Source: Blautia sp900556555
Lineage (GTDB): Bacteria > Bacillota > Clostridia > Lachnospirales > Lachnospiraceae
Direction: 5' to 3' (one strand)
NCBI GenBank assembly: GCA_964250615.1
Contig: CAXUGM010000007.1
DNA length: 64,000 nucleotides
Under the pieces are notes generated by a model. That model did no database searches. It saw only the letters and a program-made list of their open reading frames with translations, and was not told the DNA's origin. How positions within the stretch are numbered: position 1 is the stretch's first letter; each line of letters begins with the position of its first letter. Shown here in pieces: positions 50,444 through 59,158 of the stretch. The translations under genes and the position numbers were made by a program.

Positions 50444-52369
50444 ATGAAATTAACTGAAAAACTTACAATCCGTAACACAACATTCAAAAACCGTGTCATG
50501 TTTCCGCCTCTTACTACGGGATATGAAGACAGAAATGGCACCATCACAGACCAGGATATGGATTTTTATACCCGTTTGGCAAAAGGCGGTGTGGGATATA
50601 TTGTAATTGGTGATGTGGCACCGGTGAATAATTTTACACCGACACCAAGATTATTTCAGGATTCTCAGATTGGGTCTTTTAAAAAGCTGGCGGACAGTGT
50701 TCACGAGTATGGAGCAAAACTTGGAATCCAGATTTTCCATCCGGAATACGACTGCGAGACCATGATGCGTCTTTTTGCAGAGGGAAAGATGGAAGAGGTG
50801 CGTGCAAAACTTCATCATGATATGATGCATTTCGTGGATGAAGTAAGTGAAGAGACACTACTTTCTATTATTGACAAAATGTGTGCCTGTGCAGTCCGTG
50901 CGCAGAAAGCAGGTGTGGATGTGATCCAGATTCATGGTGACCGTCTGGTAGGAGCACTTTGCAGCACAAAAATGAACCACAGAACAGATAAATTTGGAGG
51001 AAGTCTGGAAAACAGGACACGTTTTGCACTTCTTCTTGTGGAGGCTTTGAGAAAAGCAGTTCCTGACATGATTCTTGATTACAAATTCTCTGTTGTAACA
51101 CCTGAGAGAGGAAAAGGCGGAATCGATGAGGCAGATGCACCTGCTTTCGCACAGATGCTGGAAAAAGCCGGTGTGGATATGCTTCATGTGGCACAAGCAA
51201 ATCATACAGGAAATATGGCGGATACCATCCCTCCTATGGGAGTACAGCCTTATGGATTTTTTGCAGAAATTTCAGGCAAGGTAAAAGAAGCGGTATCCAT
51301 TCCGGTCAGCACTGTAGGACGTATTATCACTCCAGAGATGGCAGAGCAGATTCTTGCTTCTGGTAAAGCGGATATGGTAGGGATCGGCCGTGGCCTTCTT
51401 GCAGATGCAGATTGGGCAAATAAAGCTGCAAACCATGAATTCTGTGATATTCGTCTTTGCATTTCCTGTAATAAAGGATGTACGGATAAGATTCAGCACC
51501 GTGAATTTTTATCTTGCGTGCTGAATGCAGAAAATGGATATGAAGGAACGAGAAAAATCCTTCCTGCTGAAACACCGAAGCATCTGGTGATCGTAGGAGG
51601 AGGGGCAGCAGGTATGGAAGCAGCCCGTGTGGCAGTCGAAAAAGGTCACCATGTTACCTTGTTTGAACAGAACACCAGACTTGGCGGTCAATTAGAACTG
51701 GCCTGTGTGCCTCCACGCAAAGAAGAAATGCGACGCTTTACAGAATACTTGTCCCACTGTATGAAACAGGATGCCATTACCCTGCGTCTTGGGGAAAAGG
51801 CAACACCGGAAAAGATTCTGGCATTAAACCCAGATCATGTAATCATTGCAGTTGGTGCACATAGCTTCCATTTCCCAATCAAAGGAATTGATCAGGCTTG
51901 TGTCTGTGATGCATGGGATGTTCTTAGAGGAACCACACAGGTTTATGGAAAAGCAGCTGTTATCGGAGGCGGTATGGTAGGCTGTGAAACAGCAGAATAT
52001 CTGGCTGAAAAAGGATGCCAGGTATCTGTGATTGAAATGATGGATAAGATTGCAGCAGGAGAAAGCGAAACCATCCTTCCTACCTTAAAAGAAAATTACA
52101 AAAAATATGGTGTGGCGGAATATCCTTCTCACAAAGTAGAAGAAATTCAGATGGGAAAAGTGATCTGCCGCAACAAAGCAGAGGAAGAGGTTATCATTGA
52201 CTGCGATTTCGTTGTTCTTGCCATGGGAGCAAAACCAGTGATCTTCGACACCACATTTTTAGAAGAAGCAAAGATTCCTTTTGCAAAAATCGGAGATTGC
52301 GGGGAGAGGGTAGCAGACATTGCAAATGCAGTGAGAACCGCCTATGACACCGTGAATACAATCTCATAA
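50444..52369 (+). CDS. FMN/[4Fe-4S]/FAD ene-reductase (OYE-type; 2,4-dienoyl-CoA reductase/BaiCD/enoate reductase family)
   Basis: 641 residues. N-terminal TIM barrel with FMN site (MFPPLTTGYEDRNG; GGSLENRTRF near 185), four Cys for the [4Fe-4S] cluster at 339, 342, 346 and 358 (CISCNKGC), then FAD (VIVGGGAAGMEAA near 385) and NAD(P) (AAVIGGGMVGCETAEYL near 506) Rossmann folds. The family includes 2,4-dienoyl-CoA reductase, enoate, cinnamate, flavone and bile-acid reductases. Downstream of a cinnamoyl-esterase-like gene, reduction of the side-chain double bond of a hydroxycinnamate is the best guess, not proven. Confidence 0.9.
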   Translation: MKLTEKLTIRNTTFKNRVMFPPLTTGYEDRNGTITDQDMDFYTRLAKGGVGYIVIGDVAPVNNFTPTPRLFQDSQIGSFKKLADSVHEYGAKLGIQIFHPEYDCETMMRLFAEGKMEEVRAKLHHDMMHFVDEVSEETLLSIIDKMCACAVRAQKAGVDVIQIHGDRLVGALCSTKMNHRTDKFGGSLENRTRFALLLVEALRKAVPDMILDYKFSVVTPERGKGGIDEADAPAFAQMLEKAGVDMLHVAQANHTGNMADTIPPMGVQPYGFFAEISGKVKEAVSIPVSTVGRIITPEMAEQILASGKADMVGIGRGLLADADWANKAANHEFCDIRLCISCNKGCTDKIQHREFLSCVLNAENGYEGTRKILPAETPKHLVIVGGGAAGMEAARVAVEKGHHVTLFEQNTRLGGQLELACVPPRKEEMRRFTEYLSHCMKQDAITLRLGEKATPEKILALNPDHVIIAVGAHSFHFPIKGIDQACVCDAWDVLRGTTQVYGKAAVIGGGMVGCETAEYLAEKGCQVSVIEMMDKIAAGESETILPTLKENYKKYGVAEYPSHKVEEIQMGKVICRNKAEEEVIIDCDFVVLAMGAKPVIFDTTFLEEAKIPFAKIGDCGERVADIANAVRTAYDTVNTIS

Positions 52370-52402
52370 ATGTAGAAAATAAAATCTCATAAAGAAAACC
52401 CG

Positions 52403-52454
52403 AAAAGCACTCTGGCTATGCATAGTATGCAATCGTAGCCGGGGTGCTTTTTTT
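52403..52454 (+). terminator. Terminator of the symporter-esterase-reductase operon
   Basis: AAAGCACTCTGGCTA pairs with TAGCCGGGGTGCTTT (52436 onward), with G-U pairs, and runs into T7. Confidence 0.85.
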
Positions 52455-52567
52455 CATAGATAGGTTCTTGTTCAATATGCGTATATGTATTATACTTTTA
52501 TCAAAGTGAAAAGAGACATTGAGCAGTATCAGGAAAAAATAAACGAGAAAGGGATCAGGGATTGAAT

Positions 52568-52948
52568 ATGAAAAATTTAGTATTACATGATGTGAGCCAG
52601 GACAGTGCATACCGTTATACGGGGATTACAACCTTTGAAAATCTTGCAGAAGTAACAGGAGATTATCCATTTGAAGAAGATGTGATGGAAAAAGCTGCGA
52701 TTCATAAGCAAACCATGATGAGCCAGCAGAACGGAATTTCATCTTTCGGAGTGACTCTCCGTATTTCACCAAATGCAGAGATTCTGGAAGATGGAGAGAG
52801 TCTGCACTTTATGTTTGACGAATTTGAAATCAGAGACGGAAAAAGTAAATGTGCGGCAGTTTCCATGTTAGAGCCGGAGTATCTGGAGGATAACTGGGTG
52901 AAGGTGCAGGTATTTGTGCTGGATCAGGAAAAGATGAACAGGTTGTAA
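52568..52948 (+). CDS. Conserved hypothetical protein
   Basis: A 126-residue acidic soluble protein, starting at ATG 52568 (AGGGATCAGGG upstream; a TTG at 52562 is an alternative). No signal peptide, membrane segment or motif that I recognise. It seems to be alpha/beta, with FGVTLRISPNAEILEDGESL as its longest regular stretch. It is the first gene of a pair with the flavodoxin-like gene 20 bases downstream. A -10-like TATACT lies near 52491. Confidence 0.6.
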   Translation: MKNLVLHDVSQDSAYRYTGITTFENLAEVTGDYPFEEDVMEKAAIHKQTMMSQQNGISSFGVTLRISPNAEILEDGESLHFMFDEFEIRDGKSKCAAVSMLEPEYLEDNWVKVQVFVLDQEKMNRL

Positions 52949-52968
52949 AATAAGGAGGGCAGCAGAAA

Positions 52969-53466
52969 ATGAAAATATCAATTCTTTATGTGAGCCAGAG
53001 TGGGAATACAGAGTGTGCGGCAGAATATATTGCAGACGGAATCATGGCGAGTTTTCCATTCATTGAGGTGAAGTTAATGTCCATTCGGGATCAGGAGGTC
53101 GACCTTGATTTTTTACAACAAAGTGAAGCGGTGATTTTTGGTGCACCTGTGTATTGTGCAGGAATAAGCTGGGAATTAAAGCAATGGTTTGATTCTCATG
53201 TGCGGCTGGATTTAAGCGGGAAAATCGGTGCTGCCTTTGTAACTGCACAGTCTCCGGTAGGAGGAGTAGATACCGCTATTATGGATATTGTGAGAAATAT
53301 GCTGTTGAAAAGAATGCTGGTATTTTCAGGGGCAGGAGAAAAAACAGAAAACAGATTTCAGCTGGGAGCCATAGGCATTGCAAAAACTCTAGAGCAGGAT
53401 GCTTCACAATTGGAATTGTTTGGGGAGCACGTTGCCAAGATGGCGGTGCGAATGGCAGCCAGATAG
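52969..53466 (+). CDS. Flavodoxin-like/NAD(P)H FMN oxidoreductase-like protein
   Basis: A 165-residue flavodoxin fold. The phosphate loop SQSGNTECAAEYIADGI (residues 10-26) and the flavin-stacking region GAPVYCAGISWELKQWFD (about 58-75) are clear; another motif is TAQSPVGGVDTA near 91. WrbA/flavodoxin class, with redox partners unknown. It follows the 126-aa gene by 20 bases and precedes the clpB promoter region. Confidence 0.83.
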   Translation: MKISILYVSQSGNTECAAEYIADGIMASFPFIEVKLMSIRDQEVDLDFLQQSEAVIFGAPVYCAGISWELKQWFDSHVRLDLSGKIGAAFVTAQSPVGGVDTAIMDIVRNMLLKRMLVFSGAGEKTENRFQLGAIGIAKTLEQDASQLELFGEHVAKMAVRMAAR

Positions 53467-53488
53467 AATATGAAAAGGTACAAAGTAT

Positions 53489-53517
53489 TGCAAACCATTG
53501 ATTCTTGATGGTTTGCA
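53489..53517. other. Hairpin between the flavodoxin gene and the clpB operator
   Basis: TGCAAACCAT (53489-53498) pairs perfectly with ATGGTTTGCA (53508-53517). It is followed by A residues, not T, so it is not a standard plus-strand terminator; role unclear. Confidence 0.45.
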
Positions 53518-53533
53518 AAAAAATAACAAAAAA

Positions 53534-53576
53534 TTAGCACTCACTACTTGACAGTGCTAATAATAAGTGTTATATT
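53534..53576 (+). promoter_or_regulatory. CIRCE operator and promoter of clpB
   Basis: TTAGCACTC-N9-CAGTGCTAA (53534-53560), the same single mismatch as the hsp20 copy. -35 TTGACA (53548-53553) inside the operator, 17-bp spacer, -10 TATATT (53571-53576). Confidence 0.95.
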
Positions 53577-53648
53577 TGCCCTAGAACAAGAGAAAAAGCA
53601 CACCCGGACAGCTTTCCGGGATTAGAATAACCAAAATGGAGGGATACT

Positions 53649-56249
53649 ATGAACATCAGTAAATTTACTCAGAAGTCACTGCAGGCCGTCCAGGATTTGG
53701 AAAAAACAGCATATGAGTTTGGCAATCAGGAGGTGGAGCAGGAGCATCTGCTTTATAACCTGTTAAAACAGGAAGACAGTCTGATTTTAAAGCTCATTGA
53801 GAAAATGGAAATCCAAAAAGAACATTTCATGGGCAATGTGGAGCAGGCATTAAATGCCAGAACCAAGGTGTCCGGAGGACAGCCATATATTGGACAATAT
53901 TTAAACAAAGCACTGGTAAGTGCTGAGGATGAAGCCAGAGTTATGGGGGATGAATACGTCTCAGTCGAGCATTTATTCCTGTCGCTTTTAGCAAATCCAA
54001 GCCCGTCGATGAAGAAAATCTGGCAGGAATATGGCATTACAAAAGAGCGTTTTCTCCAGGCACTTAGCACGGTCAGAGGAAACCAGAGAGTCACCACAGA
54101 CAATCCGGAAGTGACCTATGATACCTTAAATAAATATGGTCAGGATCTGGTGGAAAAGGCCAGAGAACAGAAGCTGGATCCGGTCATTGGAAGAGACGGA
54201 GAAATCAGGAATGTCATCCGGATTCTTTCCAGAAAGACAAAAAACAATCCGGTTCTCATCGGTGAACCAGGTGTAGGTAAAACAGCAGCCGTAGAGGGTC
54301 TGGCACAGCGTATTGTTCAGGGTGATGTGCCGGAAGGACTGAAGGATAAGAAGATTTTTGCCCTGGATATGGGAGCTTTGGTGGCTGGTGCTAAATACAG
54401 AGGTGAATTTGAGGAGCGTCTGAAAGCTGTTCTGGAAGAAGTGAGAAAAAGCGAAGGACAGATTATTCTTTTCATCGATGAACTGCATTTGATCGTAGGT
54501 GCAGGCAAGACAGACGGTGCCATGGATGCCGGAAATATGTTAAAACCTATGCTTGCAAGAGGAGAGCTGCACTGTATCGGTGCAACCACCTTGGATGAAT
54601 ACAGAAAGTACATTGAAAAGGATGCTGCCCTGGAGCGTAGATTCCAGCCGGTTCTGGTAGATGAGCCTACGGTAGAAGATACGATTTCTATTTTAAGGGG
54701 ATTAAAAGAACGCTATGAAGTATTCCATGGTGTTAAGATTACAGACAGTGCCCTGGTAGCAGCAGCGACTTTGTCTGACCGTTATATTTCCGACCGTTTT
54801 CTGCCAGATAAGGCCATTGACCTGGTGGATGAAGCCTGTGCACTGATTAAGACAGAGCTGGATTCCATGCCTACAGAGCTGGATGAAATGCGAAGAAAAA
54901 TCATGCAGATGGAGATTGAGGAGGCGGCTTTAAAGAAAGAAAATGACCGTTTAAGCCAGGACAGACTCATTGATTTACAGAAGGAAATGGCAGAACTTCG
55001 CGATGAATTTAACACCCAGAAAGCACAGTGGGATAATGAAAAAAATTCCGTAGAACGTCTTCAGAAACTGAGAGAACAGATAGAGGATATGAACAACCGC
55101 ATCCAGAAGGCACAGAGAGAATATGACCTGAATGAAGCTGCAAAACTTCAGTATGGAGAGCTTCCATTGCTTCAGAAACAGCTGGCAGCAGAGGAAGAAA
55201 AAGTGAAAAAACAGGATTTATCTCTGGTGCATGAGAGTGTGACAGATGAAGAGATTGCCAGAATCATTTCCCGCTGGACCGGTATTCCGGTAGCGAAATT
55301 GACGGAAGGTGAGAGAAGCAAGATTCTGAATCTGGAATCAGAGCTGCATAAACGTGTGATTGGTCAGGATGAAGGTGTGACCAAGGTGACAGATGCCATT
55401 ATCCGTTCAAAAGCTGGTATTAAAGACCCTACAAAACCAATCGGTTCTTTCTTGTTCTTAGGGCCAACCGGTGTAGGTAAGACAGAATTAGCCAAGACAC
55501 TGGCAGCTACGCTGTTCGATGATGAACAGAATATGGTGCGTATTGACATGAGTGAATACATGGAGAAATATTCGGTATCCAGACTCATCGGAGCGCCTCC
55601 TGGATATGTAGGATACGAAGAAGGCGGACAGCTTACTGAGGCAGTGCGGAGAAAACCATATTCTGTGGTTCTTTTTGATGAAATTGAGAAAGCCCATCCG
55701 GATGTGTTTAATGTATTGTTACAGGTACTGGATGATGGCCGCATCACAGACTCTCAGGGACGTACTGTGGACTTTAAAAACACCATTTTGATTATGACGT
55801 CAAATATTGGATCAACGTATCTGTTAGACGGTATTGAGGAAAACGGTGAGATTAAACAGGAAGCAAGAGACCTGGTAGACAGAGATTTGAGAGGACATTT
55901 CCGGCCGGAATTTCTTAACAGGCTGGATGAGATTATCATGTTTAAGCCACTGACCAAGGATAACATTGGAGGCATTGTAGAACTGCTTCTGGATGATCTG
56001 AACAGAAGATTAAAGGATCAGGAGCTTTCCCTGGCATTGACAAAAGCAGCAAAGGATTATATTATAGAAGGCGGTTATGATCCGGTTTACGGTGCCCGCC
56101 CACTGAAACGGTATGTTCAGAAATATGTGGAAACCCTCACTGCAAAATTGATTTTGTCAGGTGATATCAGAGCCAATGACCGGATTGTCATAGATGTTGA
56201 AAATGGTGAATTGACTGCACATACAGAGGCCGTGCAGGAGGTTCTGTAA
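53649..56249 (+). CDS. clpB: ATP-dependent disaggregase ClpB
   Basis: An 866-residue Hsp100 disaggregase. N domain (1-145), NBD1 with Walker A GEPGVGKTA at 205-213, middle coiled-coil domain (about 405-525) that docks DnaK, NBD2 with Walker A GPTGVGKTE near 608, and the C-terminal domain with the PLKRYVQKYVE motif. The coiled-coil insertion separates it from ClpC/ClpA. It works with DnaK/DnaJ to rescue aggregates. Under HrcA/CIRCE control from 53534. Its start follows AATGGAGGG. Confidence 0.97.
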   Translation: MNISKFTQKSLQAVQDLEKTAYEFGNQEVEQEHLLYNLLKQEDSLILKLIEKMEIQKEHFMGNVEQALNARTKVSGGQPYIGQYLNKALVSAEDEARVMGDEYVSVEHLFLSLLANPSPSMKKIWQEYGITKERFLQALSTVRGNQRVTTDNPEVTYDTLNKYGQDLVEKAREQKLDPVIGRDGEIRNVIRILSRKTKNNPVLIGEPGVGKTAAVEGLAQRIVQGDVPEGLKDKKIFALDMGALVAGAKYRGEFEERLKAVLEEVRKSEGQIILFIDELHLIVGAGKTDGAMDAGNMLKPMLARGELHCIGATTLDEYRKYIEKDAALERRFQPVLVDEPTVEDTISILRGLKERYEVFHGVKITDSALVAAATLSDRYISDRFLPDKAIDLVDEACALIKTELDSMPTELDEMRRKIMQMEIEEAALKKENDRLSQDRLIDLQKEMAELRDEFNTQKAQWDNEKNSVERLQKLREQIEDMNNRIQKAQREYDLNEAAKLQYGELPLLQKQLAAEEEKVKKQDLSLVHESVTDEEIARIISRWTGIPVAKLTEGERSKILNLESELHKRVIGQDEGVTKVTDAIIRSKAGIKDPTKPIGSFLFLGPTGVGKTELAKTLAATLFDDEQNMVRIDMSEYMEKYSVSRLIGAPPGYVGYEEGGQLTEAVRRKPYSVVLFDEIEKAHPDVFNVLLQVLDDGRITDSQGRTVDFKNTILIMTSNIGSTYLLDGIEENGEIKQEARDLVDRDLRGHFRPEFLNRLDEIIMFKPLTKDNIGGIVELLLDDLNRRLKDQELSLALTKAAKDYIIEGGYDPVYGARPLKRYVQKYVETLTAKLILSGDIRANDRIVIDVENGELTAHTEAVQEVL

Positions 56250-56268
56250 TCAAAAAGGAGTATGGACA

Positions 56269-56439
56269 ATGCCAAAGGATCCGGTTATGTTATTGAGTTA
56301 TGTAAACACTCAGTTGAGAGATTTCTATTCTTCCCTTTCTGCTATGTGCGAGGATAAGCAGTGCAGCGTGGAAGAAATCACTGCGAAGCTGGCAGGAATC
56401 GACTATGAGTACGATGCCGCCAGAAACCAGTTTGTATAA
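56269..56439 (+). CDS. DUF4250 small protein
   Basis: A 56-residue protein that falls below usual length cut-offs. It begins MPKDPVMLLSYVNTQLRDF, has a central CEDKQCSVEEI segment and ends YEYDAARNQFV, the DUF4250 pattern (helical, with the fixed N- and C-terminal motifs). AAAGGAG lies 9 bases before ATG 56269. It starts 19 bases after clpB and shares its CIRCE promoter. No function is known. Confidence 0.85.
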   Translation: MPKDPVMLLSYVNTQLRDFYSSLSAMCEDKQCSVEEITAKLAGIDYEYDAARNQFV

Positions 56440-56455
56440 AAAGATATAAAGAGAG

Positions 56456-56505
56456 ACAGCTTTTCCGGCAGGTGTGAGAACTTTCCGGGGAGGCTGTTTT
56501 TGTTT
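56456..56505 (+). terminator. Terminator of clpB-DUF4250
   Basis: ACAGCTTTTCCGG (56456-56468) pairs with CCGGGGAGGCTGT (56485-56497), with several G-U, then T-rich. Confidence 0.75.
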
Positions 56506-56525
56506 TGCCAGGAATCCTGTGATGC

Positions 56526-56555
56526 TTGCAGGAGGCCACAAAATATTGATATAAT
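56526..56555 (+). promoter_or_regulatory. Promoter of the Bce-type two-component operon
   Basis: -35 TTGCAG (56526-56531), 18-bp spacer, -10 TATAAT (56550-56555). Confidence 0.6.
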
Positions 56556-56599
56556 AGCGTTAGAATGTATTAGTTGTTGCATCAGGAAAGGAAACAGAC

Positions 56600-57268
56600 A
56601 TGAAAAAAATAGCAGTGGTAGAAGATGATAAAAGTCTGAGGACTGCTCTGGCAAGTGTCTTAGAAGAAAATGGATACAGCCCATGCCTGATTTTAGATTT
56701 TATCAATGCGGATCAGGAAATTTTAGCAGCACAGGCGGATCTGGTGCTGCTGGATATTATTTTGCCGGGAACCAGCGGACAGGAAATCTTGAGAAATTTA
56801 AGGAAAAATTCCCAGATTCCAGTGATTATGCTTACCAGTAAAACAGGAGAGATGGATGAAATCCTTGCCATGAGTTACGGGGCTGATGACTATGTGACAA
56901 AACCATATAATCCCACATTGTTACTTCTGAAAATAGAGGCCATTTTCCGTAGAATGACACCGGATCAGACAGGTACAGAGCTGGAATACAAGGGAATGCG
57001 TGTGGATTTGCTCCGCAGTACCATGAAGTATCAGGAACAGGAAACTGTGCTTTCCAAGAATGAAATTACGATTTTATACTATCTAATGAAAAATCAGGGA
57101 AAAATCGTTTCCAGGGATGAATTAATGGATTACCTGTGGGATTGTAATGATTTTGTAGACGATAATACGCTGACAGTGAATATCAACCGTCTGAGAAAAC
57201 GGCTGGAGGAAGCGGGACTTCCGGGTGTGATCGAGACGAGAAGAAGGCAGGGATATCTTTTAGTATGA
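56600..57268 (+). CDS. bceR: OmpR-family response regulator of a Bce-type module
   Basis: A 222-residue regulator: receiver (acidic VVEDDK, phospho-Asp52 in VLLDIILPG, Lys in TKPYNP near 105) and winged HTH (about 130-222, SKNEITILYYLMKNQGKIVS; VDDNTLTVNINRLRKRL). It belongs to the BceR/YvcP group of antimicrobial-peptide regulators. Its last bases overlap the kinase start (ATGA), and an ABC transporter pair follows, the standard Bce order. Confidence 0.92.
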   Translation: MKKIAVVEDDKSLRTALASVLEENGYSPCLILDFINADQEILAAQADLVLLDIILPGTSGQEILRNLRKNSQIPVIMLTSKTGEMDEILAMSYGADDYVTKPYNPTLLLLKIEAIFRRMTPDQTGTELEYKGMRVDLLRSTMKYQEQETVLSKNEITILYYLMKNQGKIVSRDELMDYLWDCNDFVDDNTLTVNINRLRKRLEEAGLPGVIETRRRQGYLLV

Positions 57269-58275
57269 GTGGAAAAAAATATCTGAAAGACCATGGGATG
57301 GCTCTGGTAATATGGGGATTAGAGGCGTTGATTCTGGAAAGTATTTTGTGGATGTTTCATGTGAGAATTCCGATACAGATTTTCGCTTTTTCCGTACAGT
57401 TTCTGGCAATCTTTTTGATTTTTTACTGGGATTTTTCCAGAAAAAAAGAGTTCTATTGTGAGATGGAAGAGAAATTAAATACCCTGGAAGAAAAGTATCT
57501 GTTAATGGAAATGCTGAGGCAGCCGGAATTTCTGGAAGGAAAATTGTTTTATGAAACTATGGTACAGATGGAGAAATCCATGAACGATGAAATTTACGGG
57601 CAGATACGGAAAAATAATGAATTTAAGCAATACATTGAGACCTGGGTGCATGAAATTAAATTGCCCATTGCCAGTATGCGTCTGCTTTTAAAAGATTACC
57701 GGGGCGGTTCGGCAAGAACCTTGAAGGAACAGCTTGCCAGGACAGAGAGTTATGTGGAACAGGTTCTGTATTATTTAAGAAGTCAGGTTCCGGAGAAGGA
57801 TTATGTGATCCAGGAGTATTCTCTTAGAACCGTTACAGACCATGTGATTGGGGAAAATAAGGATAGTTTTATTGGAAATCATGTAAGAATCCGACAGGAA
57901 ACAGATGACGTTTGTGTGCTTACAGACGAAAAATGGCTGAGTTTTATGGTAGGACAGATTTTGAACAATGCTGTGAAATACAGACAGGAGGAGGCTCCAA
58001 AGATTCATCTGTGGAGTGAGGAAAAACAGGGAATCACATCTCTTCATATAAGGGATAACGGAAGAGGAATCGCACCGGAAGATTTACCCAGAGTATTTGA
58101 AAAATCCTTTACCGGAAAGAACGGAAGAACCGGACAGGCATCCACAGGAATCGGCCTGTATCTGTGCAAGAAGCTGTCACAGAGACTGGGGCACAGACTG
58201 GAAATAGAATCAGAAGAGGGATGCTATACAGAAGTGATTCTTTCCTTTGAACAGGATGAACATATGACCTTTTAA
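57265..58275 (+). CDS. bceS: Intramembrane-sensing histidine kinase of a Bce-type module
   Basis: A 336-residue kinase of the BceS group: two close membrane helices (about 12-30 and 38-56) with almost no extracellular loop, DHp with His129 in WVHEIKLPIASM, and an ATPase domain with N box FMVGQILNNAVKYRQ, G1 DNGRGIAPEDL and G2 TGIGLYLCKKL. It lacks its own ligand domain and typically reads the state of the partner transporter BceAB. Confidence 0.92.
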   Translation: MSGKKYLKDHGMALVIWGLEALILESILWMFHVRIPIQIFAFSVQFLAIFLIFYWDFSRKKEFYCEMEEKLNTLEEKYLLMEMLRQPEFLEGKLFYETMVQMEKSMNDEIYGQIRKNNEFKQYIETWVHEIKLPIASMRLLLKDYRGGSARTLKEQLARTESYVEQVLYYLRSQVPEKDYVIQEYSLRTVTDHVIGENKDSFIGNHVRIRQETDDVCVLTDEKWLSFMVGQILNNAVKYRQEEAPKIHLWSEEKQGITSLHIRDNGRGIAPEDLPRVFEKSFTGKNGRTGQASTGIGLYLCKKLSQRLGHRLEIESEEGCYTEVILSFEQDEHMTF

Positions 58276-58340
58276 CCTTACAGCAATGTAAGGTTATTTT
58301 ATGCAAACTTATGGATAGGGTAAGGTTTCTCTCTTATAAT
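58274..58340 (+). promoter_or_regulatory. Candidate response-regulator site and promoter of the bceAB genes
   Basis: AACCTTAC-N6-GTAAGGTT (58274-58281 with 58288-58295), a perfect 8-bp inverted repeat. A second GTAAGGTT stands at 58320-58327, 32 bp (three turns) further, near the -35 position of a promoter with -10 TATAAT at 58335-58340 and no good -35. This fits activation by phosphorylated regulator. The inverted repeat may also act as a weak terminator for the kinase gene. Confidence 0.6.
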
Positions 58341-58390
58341 GAACTCAGAAACAAAAAACATTGCAAAGAAAGCGAGGAACTATATCGGTT

Positions 58391-59158
58391 ATGGAGAAAC
58401 TGTTAGAAATCCAGAATCTTATGAAATTTTATGGCAATAAATCAAGCCTTACCAAAGCAGTCAATGATATTAGCTTTACCGTAGAGAAAGGGGAATTTAC
58501 AGCAATTATGGGAGCCAGTGGTTCCGGTAAAACTACCCTTTTAAACTGTATTTCCACCATTGACCGGGTGACCAGCGGCCATATTCTGGTGGAAGGAAAG
58601 GACATTACAAAGCTAAAGGGAAGTGCTTTGATGAAATTCCGCAGAGAAAAACTGGGATTTATTTTCCAGGATTTTCATTTGCTGGATACACTAAATGCCT
58701 TTGACAACATTGCCCTGGCATTGCAGATTCAGAACGAAAAACCAGAAAAAATACGGAAAAGAGTAAGAGAAGTGGCTCAGAAACTGGATATCACCGAAGT
58801 GTTGAAAAAGTATCCTTATGAAATGTCAGGAGGGCAGAAACAGCGTGTTGCCTGTGCCAGAGCCATGATTACAGACCCGTCTTTTATCCTGGCAGATGAG
58901 CCTACAGGGGCACTGGATTCCCACAGTGCAGGTGTCCTTCTTGGCAGTCTTCAGTATATGAATCAGGATTTGGATGCTACGATTCTGATGGTGACACATG
59001 ATGCGTTTTCTGCCAGTTATGCAGGTAGAGTTCTGTTTATGAAAGATGGAAAACTCTTCCATGAATTGCAAAAAGGCAGAGCCAGCCGAAAAGAATTTTT
59101 TGAGGAAATCATTCACGTGGTATCTCTTCTGGGAGGTGATCTGAATCATGTTGTTTAG
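58391..59158 (+). CDS. bceA: BceA-like ABC transporter ATP-binding protein
   Basis: A 255-residue MacB/BceA-type ATPase. Walker A GASGSGKT (41-48), signature MSGGQKQRV near 148-156, Walker B FILADEPTGALD near 168-179. I chose ATG 58391 (GCGAGGAAC 12 bases upstream). Its 3' end overlaps the permease start by 11 bases. With the permease it removes or detoxifies lipid II-binding antibiotics such as bacitracin in related systems. Confidence 0.93.
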   Translation: MEKLLEIQNLMKFYGNKSSLTKAVNDISFTVEKGEFTAIMGASGSGKTTLLNCISTIDRVTSGHILVEGKDITKLKGSALMKFRREKLGFIFQDFHLLDTLNAFDNIALALQIQNEKPEKIRKRVREVAQKLDITEVLKKYPYEMSGGQKQRVACARAMITDPSFILADEPTGALDSHSAGVLLGSLQYMNQDLDATILMVTHDAFSASYAGRVLFMKDGKLFHELQKGRASRKEFFEEIIHVVSLLGGDLNHVV

